Shown here in pieces: positions 34,490 to 44,647 of a DNA stretch of 64,000 nt. The notes under the pieces are model-generated. The model was not told where the DNA came from, searched no databases, and saw only the letters and a list, made by a program, of their open reading frames with translations. Each line of letters begins with the position of its first letter. Position 1 is the first letter of the stretch. The position numbers and the translations under genes are program-made. Source of the stretch: Caulobacter sp. (GTDB taxonomy: Bacteria > Pseudomonadota > Alphaproteobacteria > Caulobacterales > Caulobacteraceae); assembly GCA_030678995.1 (NCBI GenBank), contig JAUXTQ010000011.1, forward strand, positions 1-64,000, in the 5' to 3' direction.

Positions 34490-36247
34490 ATGCCCTGGGC
34501 CACTCTCCGCAAGACCCCGTCGGATCGGGCCAGCGCCAATCTGGGCGACTACGAGACGGCGATCGCCAGTTTTTCCTGGGACCAGGCTCGGGGCGAACTG
34601 GCCGGGTTTCCCGATGGCGGCCTCAACATCGCGCACGAGGCCCTCGACCGGCAGGTTCAGGCCGGGCGCGGCGCGCAGCTGGCCCTGCGCTGGATTGGTC
34701 GGGACGATGCAGTGCGGGACTTCACCTATGCGCAGCTGACCGCCCAGGCGAACCGCTTCGCGAACGTCTTGGGCTCGCTCGGCATCGGCAAGGGCGATCG
34801 GGTCTACGCCCTGCTGGGTCGCACGCCGGAGCTCTATGTCGCCGCGCTGGGAACGCTCAAGGCGGGGGCGGTCTTCACGCCGCTGTTCTCGGCGTTCGGG
34901 CCGGAGCCGATCCGGGCCCGGATGGAGATCGGCGAGGCGAATGTGCTGGTCACGTCACAGGCGCTGTATCACCGCAAGGTGGAGGCCTGGCGGGCCGAAT
35001 TGGGCAGTCTGAGACAGGTGCTGCTCACCGACTGCGCCGCCGAAGCGCCCGCCGGGACGATCGCCTTGGCCCCGGCCATGGCGCGGGCGGCCGAGGCGTT
35101 CGAGACCGTCCGCACCGGGCCCGAGGACATGGCGCTGCTTCACTTCACCAGCGGCACGACCGGGAAGCCGAAAGGTGCGGTTCACGTGCACGAGGCGGTG
35201 GTGGCGCACCATATCACCGGCCGCACGGCCCTCGATCTGCGGCCGGGCGACATCTACTGGTGCACGGCCGATCCGGGCTGGGTGACCGGAACGTCCTACG
35301 GCATCATCTCGCCGCTGACCAACGGCGTCACGCTGGTCGTCGACGAGGCGGAGTTCGACGCCGAGCGCTGGCGGACCATCCTGCGCGAACAGAAAGTGAC
35401 GGTCTGGTACACAGCGCCGACCGCCATCCGCATGCTGATGCGAGCCTGGGCCCAGGATCCCCGCCCGTTCGGGGTCCCGGATCTGCGATTCATGGCCAGC
35501 GTCGGCGAGCCGCTGAACCCCGAGGCCGTGGTCTGGGGCCTGCAGGCCTTCGGCCGACCTTTCCACGACAATTGGTGGCAGACCGAGACCGGCGGGATCA
35601 TGATCGCCAACTTTGCGGCGATGGACATCAAGCCTGGCTCCATGGGCCGCCCCCTGCCCGGCGTGAGCGCCGGCATCGTCGAGCGATCGCCCGAGGGCGA
35701 CATCCGCGAACTGGAGACGCCGATGGCCCTGGGCGAACTGGCGCTGCGGCCAGGCTGGCCGTCGATCATGCGGGGCTACCTCCACGAGGAGGCGCGCTTC
35801 CGCAAATGCTTCGCCGGCGGCTGGTACCTGACCGGCGACCTGGCGATGCGGGATTCCGACGGCTACTACTGGTTCGTCGGACGGGCCGACGACGTGATCA
35901 AGAGCGCCGGCCACCTGATCGGACCCTTCGAGGTCGAGAGCGTGCTGATGGAGCATCCGGCGGTCGCCGAGGCGGCGGTGATCGGCCTGCCCGACCCGGT
36001 GTCGGGCGAGGTGGTCAAGGCCTACGTGGCCCTGAAGGCGGGACTGGACGCCAGCGAGGCGCTGCGGCGCGAGCTGCTCGGACATGCCCGCAAGCGGCTG
36101 GGCGCCGCGGTCGCCCCCAAGGACGTCGCCTTCCGCCTCAACCTGCCCAAGACCCGCAGCGGCAAGATCATGCGCAGGCTGCTCAAGGCCCGCGAGCTGG
36201 GCCTGCCCGAGGGCGACCTCTCCACCTTGGAAAGCGAGGAGCGATGA
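34490..36247 (+). CDS. acsA: acetyl-CoA synthetase-like acyl-CoA ligase (AcsA type)
   Basis: A 585-residue ANL-superfamily ligase that would activate acetate or another short acid to its CoA ester. Motifs: P-loop [19 protein letters not shown] near residue 220, WWQTETGG near 365, [11 protein letters not shown] and the hinge [21 protein letters not shown] near 470, and the acetylatable lysine region [14 protein letters not shown] near 560. Similarity is to the AcsA branch. ATG 34490 lies two codons after a TTG that could also serve. The stop overlaps the next start, so it is coupled to the E1 gene. Confidence 0.88.
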   Translation: MPWATLRKTPSDRASANLGDYETAIASFSWDQARGELAGFPDGGLNIAHEALDRQVQAGRGAQLALRWIGRDDAVRDFTYAQLTAQANRFANVLGSLGIGKGDRVYALLGRTPELYVAALGTLKAGAVFTPLFSAFGPEPIRARMEIGEANVLVTSQALYHRKVEAWRAELGSLRQVLLTDCAAEAPAGTIALAPAMARAAEAFETVRTGPEDMALLHFTSGTTGKPKGAVHVHEAVVAHHITGRTALDLRPGDIYWCTADPGWVTGTSYGIISPLTNGVTLVVDEAEFDAERWRTILREQKVTVWYTAPTAIRMLMRAWAQDPRPFGVPDLRFMASVGEPLNPEAVVWGLQAFGRPFHDNWWQTETGGIMIANFAAMDIKPGSMGRPLPGVSAGIVERSPEGDIRELETPMALGELALRPGWPSIMRGYLHEEARFRKCFAGGWYLTGDLAMRDSDGYYWFVGRADDVIKSAGHLIGPFEVESVLMEHPAVAEAAVIGLPDPVSGEVVKAYVALKAGLDASEALRRELLGHARKRLGAAVAPKDVAFRLNLPKTRSGKIMRRLLKARELGLPEGDLSTLESEER

Positions 36248-38247
36248 CCGACACCGCCCTGAAGCCGCACCTCTCCCACGCCCATGTCGCCGAACAGCTC
36301 GGCCGGATGATCCGTATCCGCGCTTTCGAACAGGCCTGCGCACAGGCCTACACACAGGAGAAGATTCGCGGGTTCCTGCATCTCTATGACGGCGAGGAGG
36401 CCATCGCCGTCGGCGTCATCCCCCTGCTGGAGGCGCGCGACCGGGTCGTCGCCACCTACCGCGAGCATGGCCACGCGCTGGCCCGCGGCCTGTCGATGAA
36501 CGCGGTCATGGCCGAGATGTTCGGCAAGGCGGCCGGCTGCAGCGGCGGACGCGGCGGCTCGATGCATCTGTTCGACCGGGCGGCGAACTTCTATGGCGGC
36601 AACGCCATCGTCGGCGGCGGTCTGCCGGTCGCCGTCGGGCTCGCGCTGGCCGACCACATGCGGGGGGAGGACAACGTCACCGCCTGCTTCTTTGGCGAGG
36701 GCGCGGTCGCCGAGGGTGAGTTTCACGAGAGCCTGAACCTGGCGGCGCTGTGGGACCTGCCGGTGCTGTTCGTCTGCGAAAACAACCACTACGCCATGGG
36801 CACGGCCCTGGAGCGCTCGGAGTCGGAGACGGACATCCACGGCAAGGCCGAGGCCTACAGGATCGTGTCAGAGGCGGTGGACGGCATGGACGTGGTGGCC
36901 GTGGAGGCGGCGGCGCGTCGCGCCATCGCCGCCATCCGCGAAACCGGCAAGCCCTATTTCCTCGAGTGCCGCACCTATCGCTTCCGGGCCCACTCGATGT
37001 TCGACGCCCAGCTCTATCGCGACAAGGCCGAGGTCGAGGCCTGGAAGTCAAAGGACCCGATCACGCGGTTCCGCGACTGGGCGCTGTCGGCGAACCTGAT
37101 TCACGCTGACGACGTGGCGCGGCTCGAGGCGGAAGCGGCGGCCGAGGTGCAGGCCGCGGTCGCCTTCGCCGAGGCCGCGCCCCTTGAGCCGGTCGAGAAT
37201 CTGATGAAACACATCTGCGCGTCTGAACGGCCTCCCGCGCCCCTGCCGGTGGCGCTGACGGCGCCGGCGCAGGAGACAACTTATCGCGAGGCCGCCCGCC
37301 AGGCGATCCGCGACGCGATGCTGCGCGACGACCGCATGTTTCTGATGGGCGAGGACGTCGGGAAATACGGCGGCTGCTACGCGGTCTCCAAGGGGCTGCT
37401 GGACGAGTTCGGTCCGGACCGGATCCGCGACACGCCGCTGTCGGAAGCGGGGTTCACCGGCGCCGGCCTGGGCGCCGCCATGGCCGGGATGCGGCCCATC
37501 GTCGAGCTGATGACGGTGAACTTCAGCCTCCTGGCCCTCGACCAGATCCTCAACACCGCCGCCACCATCCGGCATATGTCCGGCAACCAGTTCGGCTGTC
37601 CGCTGGTGATCCGCATGGCGACCGGCGCGGGTCGCCAGCTCGCGGCCCAACACTCCCACAGCCTCGAGGGCTGGTACGCGCACATCCCCGGTCTGCGCAT
37701 CCTCGCGCCGGCGACGGTTGAGGACGCGCGCGGCATGCTCTGGACCGCCCTGCAGGAGCCCGATCCCGTGCTGATCTTCGAGCATGTGATGCTCTACAAT
37801 CGCACCGGGCCGCTGTCGCCCGACGCCGGGGCCGTGGACATCGACCGGGCGGCGATCCGTCGCCCGGGCAAGGATGTGAGCCTGATCACCTACGGCGGCT
37901 CCCTGTGGAAGACCCTCGAAGCCGCCGAAGCCCTGGCCGGCGAGGGGATCGACGCCGAGGTGCTGGACCTGCGAGTTCTGCGGCCGCTCGATGACGCGGC
38001 GATCCTCGCCTCGGTCCGCAAGTGTCGCCGCGCGGTGATCGTCGACGAGGGCTGGCGCTCGGGCTCGCTGGCCGCCGAGATCGGCATGCGCATCGTCGAG
38101 CAGGGGTTCTTCGACCTCGACGCGCCGCTGGCCCGGGTCTGCAGCGAGGAGGTCCCGATCCCATACGCCCGCCATCTGGAAGACGCGGCGCTGCCCCAGT
38201 CCGACCGGATCGCCGCGGTCGCCCGGTCCATGCTTGGCCGGGCCTGA
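36244..38247 (+). CDS. 2-oxoacid dehydrogenase E1, fused alpha and beta subunits
   Basis: A 667-residue thiamine-diphosphate enzyme decarboxylating a 2-oxoacid and passing the acyl group to lipoyl-E2. Residues 1-325 are the alpha part: [29 protein letters not shown] and the ThDP motif [15 protein letters not shown]...CENN, with GEG in place of the usual GDG. Residues about 340-667 are the beta part: [31 protein letters not shown], the ALDQILN region and the C-terminal transketolase domain. The substrate (pyruvate, acetoin or branched-chain oxoacid) cannot be fixed. An open frame extends upstream but only shadows acsA. Confidence 0.88.
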   Translation: MTDTALKPHLSHAHVAEQLGRMIRIRAFEQACAQAYTQEKIRGFLHLYDGEEAIAVGVIPLLEARDRVVATYREHGHALARGLSMNAVMAEMFGKAAGCSGGRGGSMHLFDRAANFYGGNAIVGGGLPVAVGLALADHMRGEDNVTACFFGEGAVAEGEFHESLNLAALWDLPVLFVCENNHYAMGTALERSESETDIHGKAEAYRIVSEAVDGMDVVAVEAAARRAIAAIRETGKPYFLECRTYRFRAHSMFDAQLYRDKAEVEAWKSKDPITRFRDWALSANLIHADDVARLEAEAAAEVQAAVAFAEAAPLEPVENLMKHICASERPPAPLPVALTAPAQETTYREAARQAIRDAMLRDDRMFLMGEDVGKYGGCYAVSKGLLDEFGPDRIRDTPLSEAGFTGAGLGAAMAGMRPIVELMTVNFSLLALDQILNTAATIRHMSGNQFGCPLVIRMATGAGRQLAAQHSHSLEGWYAHIPGLRILAPATVEDARGMLWTALQEPDPVLIFEHVMLYNRTGPLSPDAGAVDIDRAAIRRPGKDVSLITYGGSLWKTLEAAEALAGEGIDAEVLDLRVLRPLDDAAILASVRKCRRAVIVDEGWRSGSLAAEIGMRIVEQGFFDLDAPLARVCSEEVPIPYARHLEDAALPQSDRIAAVARSMLGRA

Positions 38248-38249
38248 TC

Positions 38250-39449
38250 ATGGCCGAGTTCCTCATGCCCTCGCTCGGCGCCGACATGGAAGCGGGCACG
38301 CTGGTCGAATGGCTGGTCAAGCCCGGCGACGCGGTGAAGCCAGGCGACATCGTCGCCGTGGTCGAGACCCAGAAGGGCGCCATCGAGATCGAGATCTTCG
38401 AGGCCGGAACGGTGCAGCGGTTTCTGGTCGAGCCCGGCGCCACCGTGCCAGTGGGCACTCCGCTCGCCCTGATCGAGGCCGAGGGGGAGGCCGTCGCCGC
38501 AGCCCCGCCGGCGCGACCTGCTCCAGCTGGACCCGCCGGGCCCTCGCCACCCCTTCCGCCACCGCCACCGCCACCGCCGCCGCCGCCCTCGCTCGCCGCC
38601 AGCGCCCCATTGCCGACGGCCGGCCCTCTCCGCATTTCCCCGGCGGCCCGAAAGCTCGCGTCCGAGCGCGGCGTCGATCCGGCGACGGTGCGCGGAACCG
38701 GCCCGGGCGGCGCCATCCAGTTGGCGGACATCGAGGCGGCGTCCACCCCCGCGCCGCCGCCCGCGAGGCCGGAGGCGGCGTTCGATTTCAGCCAGATGCG
38801 CGCGGCGATCGCCGCCGCCATGTCCCGCGCAAAGCGCGAGATCCCTCACTATTACCTGTCCGAGACCATCGACATCGAGGCGGCGAGCAACTGGGTGACC
38901 GCAGCCAACGCCGACCGTCCGCCGGACCGGCGTCTTCTATTGGGCTGCCTCTTCGTCAAGGCGACCGCCGTGGCGGCGCGAGCCTATCCGGAGTTCAGCG
39001 GCCTGTTCGAGAACGGCGCATTCCGGGCGAGCGCCCCCGCCCACGTCGGCGTGGCGATCGCGCTTCGCGGGGGCGGCCTCGCGGCCCCGGCCATCCATGA
39101 CGCCGCCGACCTGCCGCTGGACACACTGATGGATCGGATGCGGGACCTCGTCGGGCGGGTTCGCGCCGGTCGCTTCCGCAGCTCCGAGATTGCCGATCCG
39201 ACCATCACCGTCACCAGTCTGGGCGATCGCGGCGTGGAGTCGCTGTACGGGGTGATCTACCCGCCTCAGGTCGCCATCGTGGGCTTCGGCAAGGCGGCCC
39301 TGCGCCCCTGGGTGGTGGACGGCGTCATCCGGCCGCGCCAAGTCGTCACCATCACGCTCTCCGCCGACCACCGGGTGAGCGACGGCCATCGCGGCGCGCT
39401 GTTCCTCGCGGAGATCGGGCGGCTCCTACAGCATCCGGAGGCCCTGTGA
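38250..39449 (+). CDS. 2-oxoacid dehydrogenase E2 (dihydrolipoyl acyltransferase)
   Basis: A 399-residue acyltransferase core. The lipoyl domain (residues 1-78) has its lipoyl lysine in VVETQKGAIEIE, slightly unlike the usual ETDKA. A Pro-rich linker with about a dozen consecutive prolines follows, then the E1/E3-binding domain (RISPAARKLASERGVDPATV) and the catalytic domain ending in the active site SADHRVSDGHRGALFL. The catalytic domain is compact. It begins three bases after the E1 stop. An E3-binding domain is present although no E3 gene is nearby. Confidence 0.9.
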   Translation: MAEFLMPSLGADMEAGTLVEWLVKPGDAVKPGDIVAVVETQKGAIEIEIFEAGTVQRFLVEPGATVPVGTPLALIEAEGEAVAAAPPARPAPAGPAGPSPPLPPPPPPPPPPPSLAASAPLPTAGPLRISPAARKLASERGVDPATVRGTGPGGAIQLADIEAASTPAPPPARPEAAFDFSQMRAAIAAAMSRAKREIPHYYLSETIDIEAASNWVTAANADRPPDRRLLLGCLFVKATAVAARAYPEFSGLFENGAFRASAPAHVGVAIALRGGGLAAPAIHDAADLPLDTLMDRMRDLVGRVRAGRFRSSEIADPTITVTSLGDRGVESLYGVIYPPQVAIVGFGKAALRPWVVDGVIRPRQVVTITLSADHRVSDGHRGALFLAEIGRLLQHPEAL

Positions 39450-39706
39450 GCGACACCGAAATCCTCGCCGTGATCCGCGACGAACTCGCGCGCCTGGCGC
39501 CCGAGGTCGAGTTCGACTCGCTCGACCCAGCCCTCGACCTGCGCGAGCAGGCCGACCTCGACTCGATGGACTTCCTCAACCTGGTCACGGCGCTGCACCA
39601 TCGGCTGGGAGTCGATATCCCCGACGCTGACGCCGCCAAGGTCGCCACGATAAACGGGGCGGTCGCTTATCTCACCGGAAGGCGGGGGATGACACCCCCG
39701 GCCTGA
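39446..39706 (+). CDS. acyl carrier protein
   Basis: An 86-residue ACP with the phosphopantetheine serine in DLDSMDFLNLVTAL (Ser37 region), an acidic four-helix protein that carries acyl groups as thioesters. It starts with GTG overlapping the E2 stop. An ACP closing an E1-E2 operon is uncommon: it hints that the acyl group made or activated here is loaded on a carrier, which is inference. Confidence 0.85.
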   Translation: MSDTEILAVIRDELARLAPEVEFDSLDPALDLREQADLDSMDFLNLVTALHHRLGVDIPDADAAKVATINGAVAYLTGRRGMTPPA

Positions 39707-39934
39707 GCCTCCCGCTTCACCGGTCATGTTGGCTGACTCAACCGGTCAAGCGCGCGAATTGTGAACACGATCAGTTCGCCGCAGAAGGGCGGCGAACCGA
39801 GGAAGTTCGAGGCGAGACGATGATGGGGCTGCCTGACGCGAGAGCTGTTGCACGACCCGAAGCGCTTCCTGCTGCTGAGCCGCTGAGCAGGTCGAGGATA
39901 GGGGCCGTGCTCCACCTCGTGGTCCCCTGAACTC

Positions 39935-40483
39935 TCAATACCCTCTCAGCTGGACGGCAGCCTCGGCCAGACGCCGGTAAAGCCGGCGGCGGCGCGCCAG
40001 CGGCCACCAGTCATAAAGGAATATCTGAATGGGGCGCCAGTTGGCCACCCACCCGAGGATGATCAGGCCCTCGTCGAAGAAGCGGCCGAGATAGCCGGAG
40101 CCCAAGGCGCTTCCGACCAGCCTGCCCGCCACGACACAGACGGCGAGGACGGCGAGGCCAATGAGCAGCGAAAACCGCCCGACGCGGAACAGTTCTTTCA
40201 GGTCCCAGCCGACGACCTCGGCGCGGTAGGCGAAATAGTTGCGGATCGCGTCGGCGATGTGGCGGGCGTCCTCGCGCCCGGCCTCGACCCGCGGGAGATG
40301 AATGACGATGTCGATCGGGCGCCTGCCCGGAAGCTCCCGCGCCCAACCGACCACATACTCCTCCACGCCGGCGTCGAGGTCGCGTTCGCGAAACGGCAGC
40401 GGGTCCAGGGAGTGGAAGAGCTGGCCGACCTCCTTGACCCGAAGTTCAATCGGCCGCGATGCGGGGCTCGTGTCGGAACGCAT
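39935..40483 (-). CDS. membrane protein of unknown function
   Basis: A 182-residue protein. The N-terminal 115 residues are soluble (ELRVKEVGQLFHSLDPLPFR, EEYVVGWARELPGRRPIDIV), followed by two hydrophobic segments (about residues 120-142 and 150-166) and a basic C-terminus (YDWWPLARRRRLYRRLAE). I do not recognise a named family. It lies 88 bases after the site-2 protease gene on the same strand and may share its FixK-driven transcript. ATG 40483 is chosen; the frame is open ten codons further. Confidence 0.6.
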   Translation of the reverse strand: MRSDTSPASRPIELRVKEVGQLFHSLDPLPFRERDLDAGVEEYVVGWARELPGRRPIDIVIHLPRVEAGREDARHIADAIRNYFAYRAEVVGWDLKELFRVGRFSLLIGLAVLAVCVVAGRLVGSALGSGYLGRFFDEGLIILGWVANWRPIQIFLYDWWPLARRRRLYRRLAEAAVQLRGY

Positions 40484-40571
40484 GGTCACAGCCGCCCCGT
40501 TCGCGGGCTGCATCCACGGCCGCGCGGAGGCGGACCACAGGCAGACCGGCCGCCAGCTGGTGACCCGGCCA

Positions 40572-41729
40572 TCACGGCTTGCCGATGCCGGCCCGCTGGA
40601 ACGGATCGGCCAGTTCCAGCCGTTCCAGAAGGGCGTGCAGCGTCACCACACCCACCGGCTTGCCGTGATCCAGAACCAGGAGCCGGTTGCGTTTGTCGCG
40701 CATCATGCGGTCGAGCAGCGCGTTGGCGTCCTCGTCGCGCTCGGTCGCCACCGCCTGGCCCATCGGCGCACAAATCTCCGCCAGCGTCGTCTCGCCCCAG
40801 CGCCCCTTGGGCGTTGCTAGGATATTGGCGGCCTCGACCACGCCGACGGCGGAGCCGTTGATAGTGACCGGATAGATCCCGTGCTGACCGGCATAGAGTC
40901 CACGATCGACGAAGTCATCGACCGTCATGTCGCCGGGCAGCGCCTTCAAGCCGGCTTCCATCACCTCGCTGGCCGCATACCCCTTGAGCACCCGCCGAGC
41001 CTTCGCCTCGAAGACCGACGACCTTGCCGCCATCCTCAGGAACAGGCCCATCAGCACCCACCACAGACCGCCGGCAATCGCGCCGAGCAGCGCCATCCCC
41101 AAGCCAGTCAGGATCAGCAGGACCGCGAAACCTTCTCCCAGTCGCGCTGCGATCCGTGTCGCCCGGTCGAGGTCGCCCGTTCCCATCCAGATCAGGGCTC
41201 GCAGCACGCGGCCGCCGTCCATCGGAAAGGCGGGCGCCATGTTGAACACCGCCAGGGCGAGGTTGAGAGTCGCGAGATAGCCCAGGGCGCCGACGATCTC
41301 GGCGCTCCCGCCGCGGCTGTCCAGGGCGCCGGCGGCCAGGGCAAGAAGGAGGCTCAGGACGAGGCTGAGGGCGGGACCGGCGACGGCCATCGACAATTCG
41401 GCCCGCGCCGTCTTCGGCTCCTCGCGGAGTTCGGCGGCGCCCCCAAAGAGAAAGAGCGTGATCCGATCGATCGAGAGGCCGAAGGCGTGGGCGACCAAGC
41501 TGTGGGCCAGCTCATGCAGGATGATCGAGATGGCCAGGCCCAGCACTGACAGGATCGCCATGGTCCAGTAGGAACTGGCGGGCAGACCCCGGTAGATTTC
41601 CGGAAACGACCCGGCGGCCAGCGACCAGGCGATCAGCAGGGCGATGATCAGCCAGCTCACCCGCACCCGAATCTCGATCCCGAAGAGCCGCAGCCCCCCC
41701 GCCGGGCGACTTGTCTGAACGCCGACCAT
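40572..41729 (-). CDS. site-2 protease family (M50) metalloprotease with CBS domains
   Basis: A 385-residue intramembrane protease. The zinc site HELAH is at residues 72-76 within a membrane segment; the third ligand is in [12 protein letters not shown] near residue 160. Six hydrophobic segments are followed by two CBS domains (about 245-370), which bind adenine nucleotides and may sense energy charge. This matches the M50B-CBS proteins common in stress islands. ATG 41729 has GGGAGG five bases upstream. The FixK-type box at 41783 is shared with polX on the other strand. Confidence 0.9.
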   Translation of the reverse strand: MVGVQTSRPAGGLRLFGIEIRVRVSWLIIALLIAWSLAAGSFPEIYRGLPASSYWTMAILSVLGLAISIILHELAHSLVAHAFGLSIDRITLFLFGGAAELREEPKTARAELSMAVAGPALSLVLSLLLALAAGALDSRGGSAEIVGALGYLATLNLALAVFNMAPAFPMDGGRVLRALIWMGTGDLDRATRIAARLGEGFAVLLILTGLGMALLGAIAGGLWWVLMGLFLRMAARSSVFEAKARRVLKGYAASEVMEAGLKALPGDMTVDDFVDRGLYAGQHGIYPVTINGSAVGVVEAANILATPKGRWGETTLAEICAPMGQAVATERDEDANALLDRMMRDKRNRLLVLDHGKPVGVVTLHALLERLELADPFQRAGIGKP

Positions 41730-41782
41730 CGATACCTCCCAGGATGCGCGATGCATCATCTGTCATTCCGACGCCTCCAACC

Positions 41783-41796
41783 TTGATCGCGCTCAA
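41783..41796. promoter_or_regulatory. shared FNR/FixK-type box between site-2 protease and polX
   Basis: TTGAT-CGCG-CTCAA, nine of ten positions. The centre is 60 bases from the protease start and 64 from the polX start, so one site is placed to serve both directions. Confidence 0.65.
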
Positions 41797-41853
41797 GGCG
41801 CGGTCGCGGCGCGGCGGTCAGTGTCGTCTCTCCCAGAGACGAGGGTGGATCCC

Positions 41854-43575
41854 GTGACCGTCCACAATGCCGACATCGCCGCGCTCTTCTATCGAATGGC
41901 CGAACTCCTGGAGATCGAAGGCGCCAACCCGTTCCGCGTGCGGGCCTACCGCCGCGCTGCCGCGACCATGGAGGACCTGGCTAAGCCCGCCATCGACCTT
42001 CTCGCCATGGGCGCCGACCTGGCCGACTTGCCGGCCATCGGGGATGACCTCGCCGGTAAGATCAGGGAGATTTGCGATACGGGTCGGCTGAAGGCGCTGG
42101 ACGAGGTCGAGGCGCGGACCCCATCGGCATTGGCAGCGCTGGCGGCCGTGCCCGGCTTGGGCCCGAAACGCATCCGGATGCTGCACGAGCGGCTCGGCGT
42201 GTCCTCGATTCAGGACCTGGCGCGAGCGGCCTCCGAGGGGCGCGTCCGTGGGCTACCGCGGTTCGGCCCGGCGCTCGAGGCCAGGCTGCTGAAGGCCTTG
42301 CGCAAGTCGGCGGCGCCCGAAGAGCGCCGCTTCAGTATCTCCACGGCCGAGGACTTCGCCGGCCCGCTGAAGTGGTATGTGGAGGGGATTCCCGGTGTTG
42401 GCGACGTCGTCGTGGCCGGCAGCTTCCGCCGGCGCAAGGAGACGGTCGGCGACCTCGACATCCTGGCGATCAGCGCCCAAGGCCAAGCCACGACCGACCG
42501 CTTCGTGGAATACGAAGGGGTGGCGCAGGTGCTGGCCAAGGGGCCGACCCGGGCGACGGTTATCCTGAAGGACGGCCTGCAGATCGACCTGCGCGTTGTC
42601 CCGGAGGAAAGCTACGGCGCGGCGTTGATCTACCTGACCGGCTCGAAGAGCCACAACATCGCCCTGCGACGCCTGGCCCAGGAAAAAGGGCTCAAGATCA
42701 GCGAGTACGGGGTCTTCAGGGGCGACAGGCGCATCGCGGGACGCACCGAAGCCGAGGTCTACACTGCTATCGGCCTGCCCTGGACGCCTCCGGAACTGCG
42801 CGAGAACCGGGGTGAGATCGATGCGGGTTTCGCCGGCCGCCTGCCAAGACTGGTGGCGCTTTCCGACATCCGGGGCGACCTGCACGTCCATACTCGCGAC
42901 TCCGACGGCAGGAGCATGCTGGATGAGATGGTCGAGGCGGCCAGGCTCCGCGGCTATGACTATGTCGCCGTCTCGGACCATTCCCGGCACACGACGGTCG
43001 CCCATGGCCTCGACGCCAGCCGCCTATCAGCCCAGATCGACCAGATCGACCGGCTGAACGCGACCCGGCCAGGCATCCGGGTGCTGAAGTCCTGCGAGGT
43101 CGACATCCTCCCCGATGGCCGGCTCGACCTGGCCGACGCAGTCCTGTCGCGGCTCGATTTCGTCATCGGCGCCATCCATTCGAACTTCGGGTTGTCGATG
43201 GAAGCCCAGACCGATCGTCTGCTGCGGGCGATGGATAACTCCTGCTTCCATATCCTCGCCCATCCGACCGGCCGTCTGATCGGCGAACGCCCCGGCTATG
43301 CCGTCGACCTGCCGAAGGTGATGGCCGGGGCCAGGGCGCGCGGCTGCTTCCTGGAGATCAACGGCCACCCAAGCCGGCTCGACCTCGACGATGTCCACAG
43401 CCGCGCGGCCAGGGACATGGGACTGAAGTTGGCGATCGGTTCCGACGCCCATTCGTCGGCGGGCCTGGCGGCCATGCGCCACGGCGTCGATCAGGCGCGG
43501 CGAGGCTGGCTGGAGCGGGGGGACGTTCTCAACGCCCGATCCTGGCCGGACCTGAAGACGTTGCTCGCCCGCTAG
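41854..43575 (+). CDS. polX: PolX DNA polymerase with PHP nuclease domain
   Basis: A 573-residue bacterial family X polymerase, usually assigned to gap filling in base excision repair. An N-terminal helix-hairpin-helix region (IEGANPFRVRAYRRAA, PGLGPKRIRMLHERLG), the polymerase palm (VVAGSFRRRKETVGDLDILA, with DLQ-IDLR later) and a C-terminal PHP domain from residue 330 (DLHVHTRDSDG, AVSDHSRH, ILAHPTGRLIG, GSDAHS), all metal ligands visible. Start GTG 41854 follows GAGGGTGGA and gives the normal family length; an earlier GTG is at 41821. Its end overlaps the converging hibernation gene by four bases. Confidence 0.92.
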   Translation: MTVHNADIAALFYRMAELLEIEGANPFRVRAYRRAAATMEDLAKPAIDLLAMGADLADLPAIGDDLAGKIREICDTGRLKALDEVEARTPSALAALAAVPGLGPKRIRMLHERLGVSSIQDLARAASEGRVRGLPRFGPALEARLLKALRKSAAPEERRFSISTAEDFAGPLKWYVEGIPGVGDVVVAGSFRRRKETVGDLDILAISAQGQATTDRFVEYEGVAQVLAKGPTRATVILKDGLQIDLRVVPEESYGAALIYLTGSKSHNIALRRLAQEKGLKISEYGVFRGDRRIAGRTEAEVYTAIGLPWTPPELRENRGEIDAGFAGRLPRLVALSDIRGDLHVHTRDSDGRSMLDEMVEAARLRGYDYVAVSDHSRHTTVAHGLDASRLSAQIDQIDRLNATRPGIRVLKSCEVDILPDGRLDLADAVLSRLDFVIGAIHSNFGLSMEAQTDRLLRAMDNSCFHILAHPTGRLIGERPGYAVDLPKVMAGARARGCFLEINGHPSRLDLDDVHSRAARDMGLKLAIGSDAHSSAGLAAMRHGVDQARRGWLERGDVLNARSWPDLKTLLAR

Positions 43576-44150
43576 ACCGGCGAACCGTGGCGGGTCTTCC
43601 CGGCCAGATGGACGGTCGAAGCCAGGGGGCCGTTCTCGCCCTCGACCTCCGCGAAGCGGACCGGCGCGCCGGGGGCCAGGCGGCCGAAGGCCCCGTTCAC
43701 GACCGCATTGCGATGGAAATAGATTTCCCGGCCGTCGGCGCTCTCGATGAAGCCATAGCCGTCGTCGGCGAACAGCCTCGCCACGCGACCATGCGGCGGT
43801 TCCTCGTGGACCTTGACCTTGCCTTGCATCCGCCGATGGTGGTCCTGCAGCCGCCGCCTGGCCGCGTTGAAGGCGTCCCGCACCGCGACGAAGGCGTCCT
43901 CGTGAGAGTGATCGGCGGGCGGATTGCGGTCGATCATCACGTCGCCCTGGGCGGGGGTCGTGATCTGCAGCCGCACGGCGTAGAGGTCGCCGTGCCGCCT
44001 TCGCCGGTCGCGCCCGATCACCGCCACACGGCAGCTGGTGATCCGGTCGTGGAAACGCTCCAGCTTGCCGGCCTCGCGCCTGATCCGGCGCTCAAGCGCC
44101 TCACTCGGCTCAAGGCCGCCTTCGAAGGTGATTTGGAGCGGGATCGGCAT
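43572..44150 (-). CDS. ribosome hibernation factor (RaiA/HPF) fused to a cold-shock domain
   Basis: A 192-residue two-domain protein. Residues 1-105 match the RaiA/HPF fold that sits in the decoding centre of idle 30S subunits (LERRIRREAGKLERFHDRIT, DAFVAVRDAFNAARRRLQDH). Residues 122-185 are a CspA-like OB fold (HGRVARLFADDGYGFIES, then EIYFHRNAVV), with RNP-like motifs partly kept. ATG 44150 follows GGAGG. Last gene of the operon from 45368, under the box at 45458. The fusion would link ribosome storage with RNA binding. Confidence 0.85.
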   Translation of the reverse strand: MPIPLQITFEGGLEPSEALERRIRREAGKLERFHDRITSCRVAVIGRDRRRRHGDLYAVRLQITTPAQGDVMIDRNPPADHSHEDAFVAVRDAFNAARRRLQDHHRRMQGKVKVHEEPPHGRVARLFADDGYGFIESADGREIYFHRNAVVNGAFGRLAPGAPVRFAEVEGENGPLASTVHLAGKTRHGSPV

Positions 44151-44161
44151 GGGACCTCCGG

Positions 44162-44617
44162 TCACAGGATGAGTTGGCGGCCGAGGGCCGCTTCGTCCAG
44201 CCAGGCGCCCAGTTCATGATCCGGCGCCTTGGTCAGGTCCTTCCCCAGCGTGCCTGCGATGGCCGCGCGATGGCCGAGCCTCTCGCGCAGGACCCCGATC
44301 AACCGGGAGGGCGCGGCCAGGAAGACGCCTTTTCGGCCACGACTTTGAAAAAGCTCCGAGGCGCGATCCGCCACCTCGGCCATGAACGCCTCCTTGGCGG
44401 CGCGCTCATAATCCTCCCTGCCGACCGAGGAGCGGCGCGGAGACGTGCTGGAGAAGGTCCGCGCCGGCGGACTGGCGCGAAGCTCGCCGCGCAGCTGTCG
44501 CAGGCGCACGGTATGGTCGAGCGTCTCGATGGTCACGAAGTCGCCACTGTCCGGGGATTGTTCGACAAAGCGGGCGCGACCGCCGTCGGTGAGCAGGAAG
44601 AGGAGGTTGCGAGGCAT
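44162..44617 (-). CDS. host attachment family protein
   Basis: A 151-residue soluble protein matching the family named 'protein required for attachment to host cells' (PF10116): NLLFLLTDGGRARFVEQ at the start, the basic middle, EDYERAAKEAFMAEVADRA and the end KDLTKAPDHELGAWLDEA. Distant kin of the ribosome-release baeRF families; function unproven. Eleven bases before the hibernation gene, supporting a ribosome-linked role by association. Confidence 0.82.
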   Translation of the reverse strand: MPRNLLFLLTDGGRARFVEQSPDSGDFVTIETLDHTVRLRQLRGELRASPPARTFSSTSPRRSSVGREDYERAAKEAFMAEVADRASELFQSRGRKGVFLAAPSRLIGVLRERLGHRAAIAGTLGKDLTKAPDHELGAWLDEAALGRQLIL

Positions 44618-44647
44618 GGCGGCACGCCTGTCCAAGGATTGATCTCG

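Noticed and set aside
34474-36243. A 1257-codon open frame reaching from 34474 through the E1 gene, suggesting a giant fusion protein
   Set aside because: The first 590 codons are out of frame with acsA, which is a complete ligase with all motifs in the other frame. The E1 start at 36244 overlaps the acsA stop, so the long frame is a high-GC shadow.
39722-39760. ctcaac/gtcaag near 39740 as another FixK-type box
   Set aside because: The half-sites lie in the same direction and too close together; it is not the palindrome.
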